A stretch of DNA of 16,640 nucleotides from Sedimentisphaerales bacterium (GTDB lineage: Bacteria > Planctomycetota > Phycisphaerae > Sedimentisphaerales > Anaerobacaceae), in NCBI GenBank assembly GCA_016933985.1, contig JAFGTU010000349.1, positions 1 to 16,640 of the forward strand. The letters run 5' to 3'. The notes beneath the pieces are model-generated. The model was not told the origin of the DNA. It saw nothing but the letters and a program-made list of their open reading frames with translations, and did no database searches. The position numbers and the translations under genes were made by a program. Below are positions 16,090-16,640 of this stretch, one piece after another. Each line of letters starts with the position of its first letter. The first letter of the stretch is position 1.

Positions 16090-16124
16090 GTCCTTTTTCC
16101 TGGAGCAATTTCCCGGAAAAGGAC
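16090..16124 (-). promoter_or_regulatory. Leader hairpin overlapping the first ribosome site of the giant gene
   Basis: On the - strand, GTCCTTTTCC pairs with GGAAAAAGGAC (one bulged base) around a 14-nt loop. The 3' arm contains the AAAAAGGA ribosome site of ATG 16083, so folding would hide that site. The ribosome site of ATG 16041 stays free. Confidence 0.55.
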
Positions 16125-16184
16125 CGAAAGAACACCGTTCCGGCTGCACTTCCCCGGAGCAGCTCAAGAACACACACGGAGAAT

Positions 16185-16213
16185 AGTATAAATGCGTATC
16201 TGCGATTTGTCAA
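16185..16213 (-). promoter_or_regulatory. Strong sigma70-like promoter of the giant gene
   Basis: On the - strand, a perfect TTGACA (16208-16213) is followed by a 17-nt spacer and TATACT (16185-16190, five of six consensus bases). The start would be near 16178, giving a leader of about 95 nt to ATG 16083. It also rules out the GTG at 16173 as a useful start. Confidence 0.75.
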
Positions 16214-16266
16214 GCAAAAAAATCCTTATCGGGCTGTTTTACTTGGGGCCTGAATCGAAAGGACTC

Positions 16267-16294
16267 TTGCCACAAGGGCGTGAAGCGATATAAT
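16267..16294 (+). promoter_or_regulatory. Sigma70-like promoter of the DUF362 gene
   Basis: TTGCCA (16267-16272), a 16-nt spacer, and a perfect TATAAT (16289-16294). The start would be near 16301, about 65 nt before ATG 16366. It is divergent from the giant-gene promoter, with 53 nt between the two -35 boxes. Confidence 0.65.
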
Positions 16295-16306
16295 CGGGGC
16301 CGTTTT

Positions 16307-16346
16307 CTGCCTCTTGAGCCGTTCCGCAAGCAGGCAGGTTTTGTTT
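16307..16346 (+). terminator. Terminator-like hairpin in the DUF362 leader (possible attenuator)
   Basis: CTGCCTCTTG (16307-16316) pairs with CAAG and AGGCAG (16327-16330 and 16332-16337, one bulged C) around a 10-nt loop, and is followed by GGTTTTGTTTA. It lies between the predicted transcription start and ATG 16366, so it could stop transcripts early. The T tract is interrupted and the hairpin may be only moderately strong. Confidence 0.45.
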
Positions 16347-16365
16347 ATTGGATTTGGTGGTTGCT

Positions 16366-16640
16366 ATGTTATCCAAGGTGTATTTCATCAAAGCTGCGGT
16401 ATCCGACGGTGAGGAGGCTATTTGCCGGAAGGCTCGCAAGCTGTTCCAGGCAGGGGATTTCGCATCGTGCTTTGCTGAGAATGACTTTACGGCCGTGAAG
16501 GTCCACGTGGGCGAAGATACCAATACAACGCACGTAAAGGCGTCCTATATCAAAGGTCTTCTCGAAGAGCTACTCTCGCTGAAAACCAAGCCCTTCATCA
16601 CGGACACGACGACCTTATATTCGGGCCGGCGACGCAACGC
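16366..16640 (+). CDS. DUF362 domain protein, N-terminal part (3' truncated by window edge)
   Basis: An open frame of 91 codons runs off the right edge. It begins MLSKVYFIKAAVSDGEEAIC and contains two stretches typical of DUF362: FTAVKVHVGEDTNTTHVKAS and FITDTTTLYSGRRRN. Family members with this start usually go on to a four-Cys iron-sulfur (ferredoxin-like) section, which lies outside the window, so electron transfer is possible but not shown. A GGTGG ribosome site lies 5 nt before the ATG. A promoter and a terminator-like hairpin precede it. It has no signal peptide and is likely cytoplasmic. Confidence 0.85.
   Translation, partial: MLSKVYFIKAAVSDGEEAICRKARKLFQAGDFASCFAENDFTAVKVHVGEDTNTTHVKASYIKGLLEELLSLKTKPFITDTTTLYSGRRRN

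Noticed and set aside
16084..16173. GTG start at 16173 for the giant gene
   Set aside because: It would begin about 5 nt from the predicted transcription start, lacks a ribosome site, and puts 30 residues of non-signal sequence before the signal peptide.

Overview
The window looks like a chromosomal segment of a Planctomycetota bacterium, most likely from the Phycisphaerae/Sedimentisphaerales side. This rests on protein style, not on any marker gene. The clues are a very large secreted protein with a planctomycete-type polymorphic beta-helix ending in a dockerin-like tail of the DFNGDFSLDFTDF type, a Tat-exported TIM-barrel sugar-isomerase-like protein, and several small secreted or DUF proteins. 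No rRNA, tRNA, integrase or CRISPR was seen. Genes are tightly packed on the + strand up to about 10.0 kb. One giant gene then runs on the - strand from about 16.1 to 10.1 kb, and a last + strand gene leaves the right edge.

Region 1 (1-1664) is an arsenic detoxification pair: the 3' end of an arsenite methyltransferase (arsM) followed by an Acr3 arsenite efflux permease. Region 2 (about 1709-4279) starts with a good sigma70-like promoter. It holds a phosphomannomutase/phosphoglucomutase, a small DUF1805 protein and an SdpI/DUF1648-type membrane protein, closely spaced. Region 3 (4280-4555) is non-coding. It carries a REP-like palindrome nested in a perfect 14-bp inverted repeat flanked by a 4-bp direct repeat, which looks like a small MITE. 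Region 4 (4556-7689) encodes three exported proteins: a Tat-dependent TIM-barrel isomerase/epimerase-like protein, a secreted protein with a C-terminal Ada-type four-Cys zinc domain, and a secreted transglutaminase-like protein with an intact Cys-His-Asp triad. Region 5 (7775-10014) is a compact operon of a DUF1638 protein, a membrane-anchored metallophosphoesterase and the manganese exporter MntP, with 6-nt spacing and then an ATGA overlap.

Region 6 (10102-16083, - strand) is the most unusual part, a single protein of about 1,990 residues. In order it has a signal peptide, a beta-helix interrupted by an inserted concanavalin-like domain, a PEGA-like domain, an Ig/cadherin-like domain and a glycine-rich beta region. 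A helical region of about 500 residues follows, with a glycine-zipper segment between coiled-coil stretches, then a beta domain, and finally a dockerin-like tail. The helical half and the beta domain after it recall the pore/translocation part of TcA-type insecticidal toxin subunits. That is my inference from layout and short motifs and needs structure prediction. Its promoter (TTGACA-17-TATACT) and a hairpin that can hide the first Shine-Dalgarno site are visible.

Region 7 (16214-16640) has a divergent promoter (TTGCCA-16-TATAAT), a leader with a terminator-like hairpin, and the first 91 codons of a DUF362 protein cut by the window edge.
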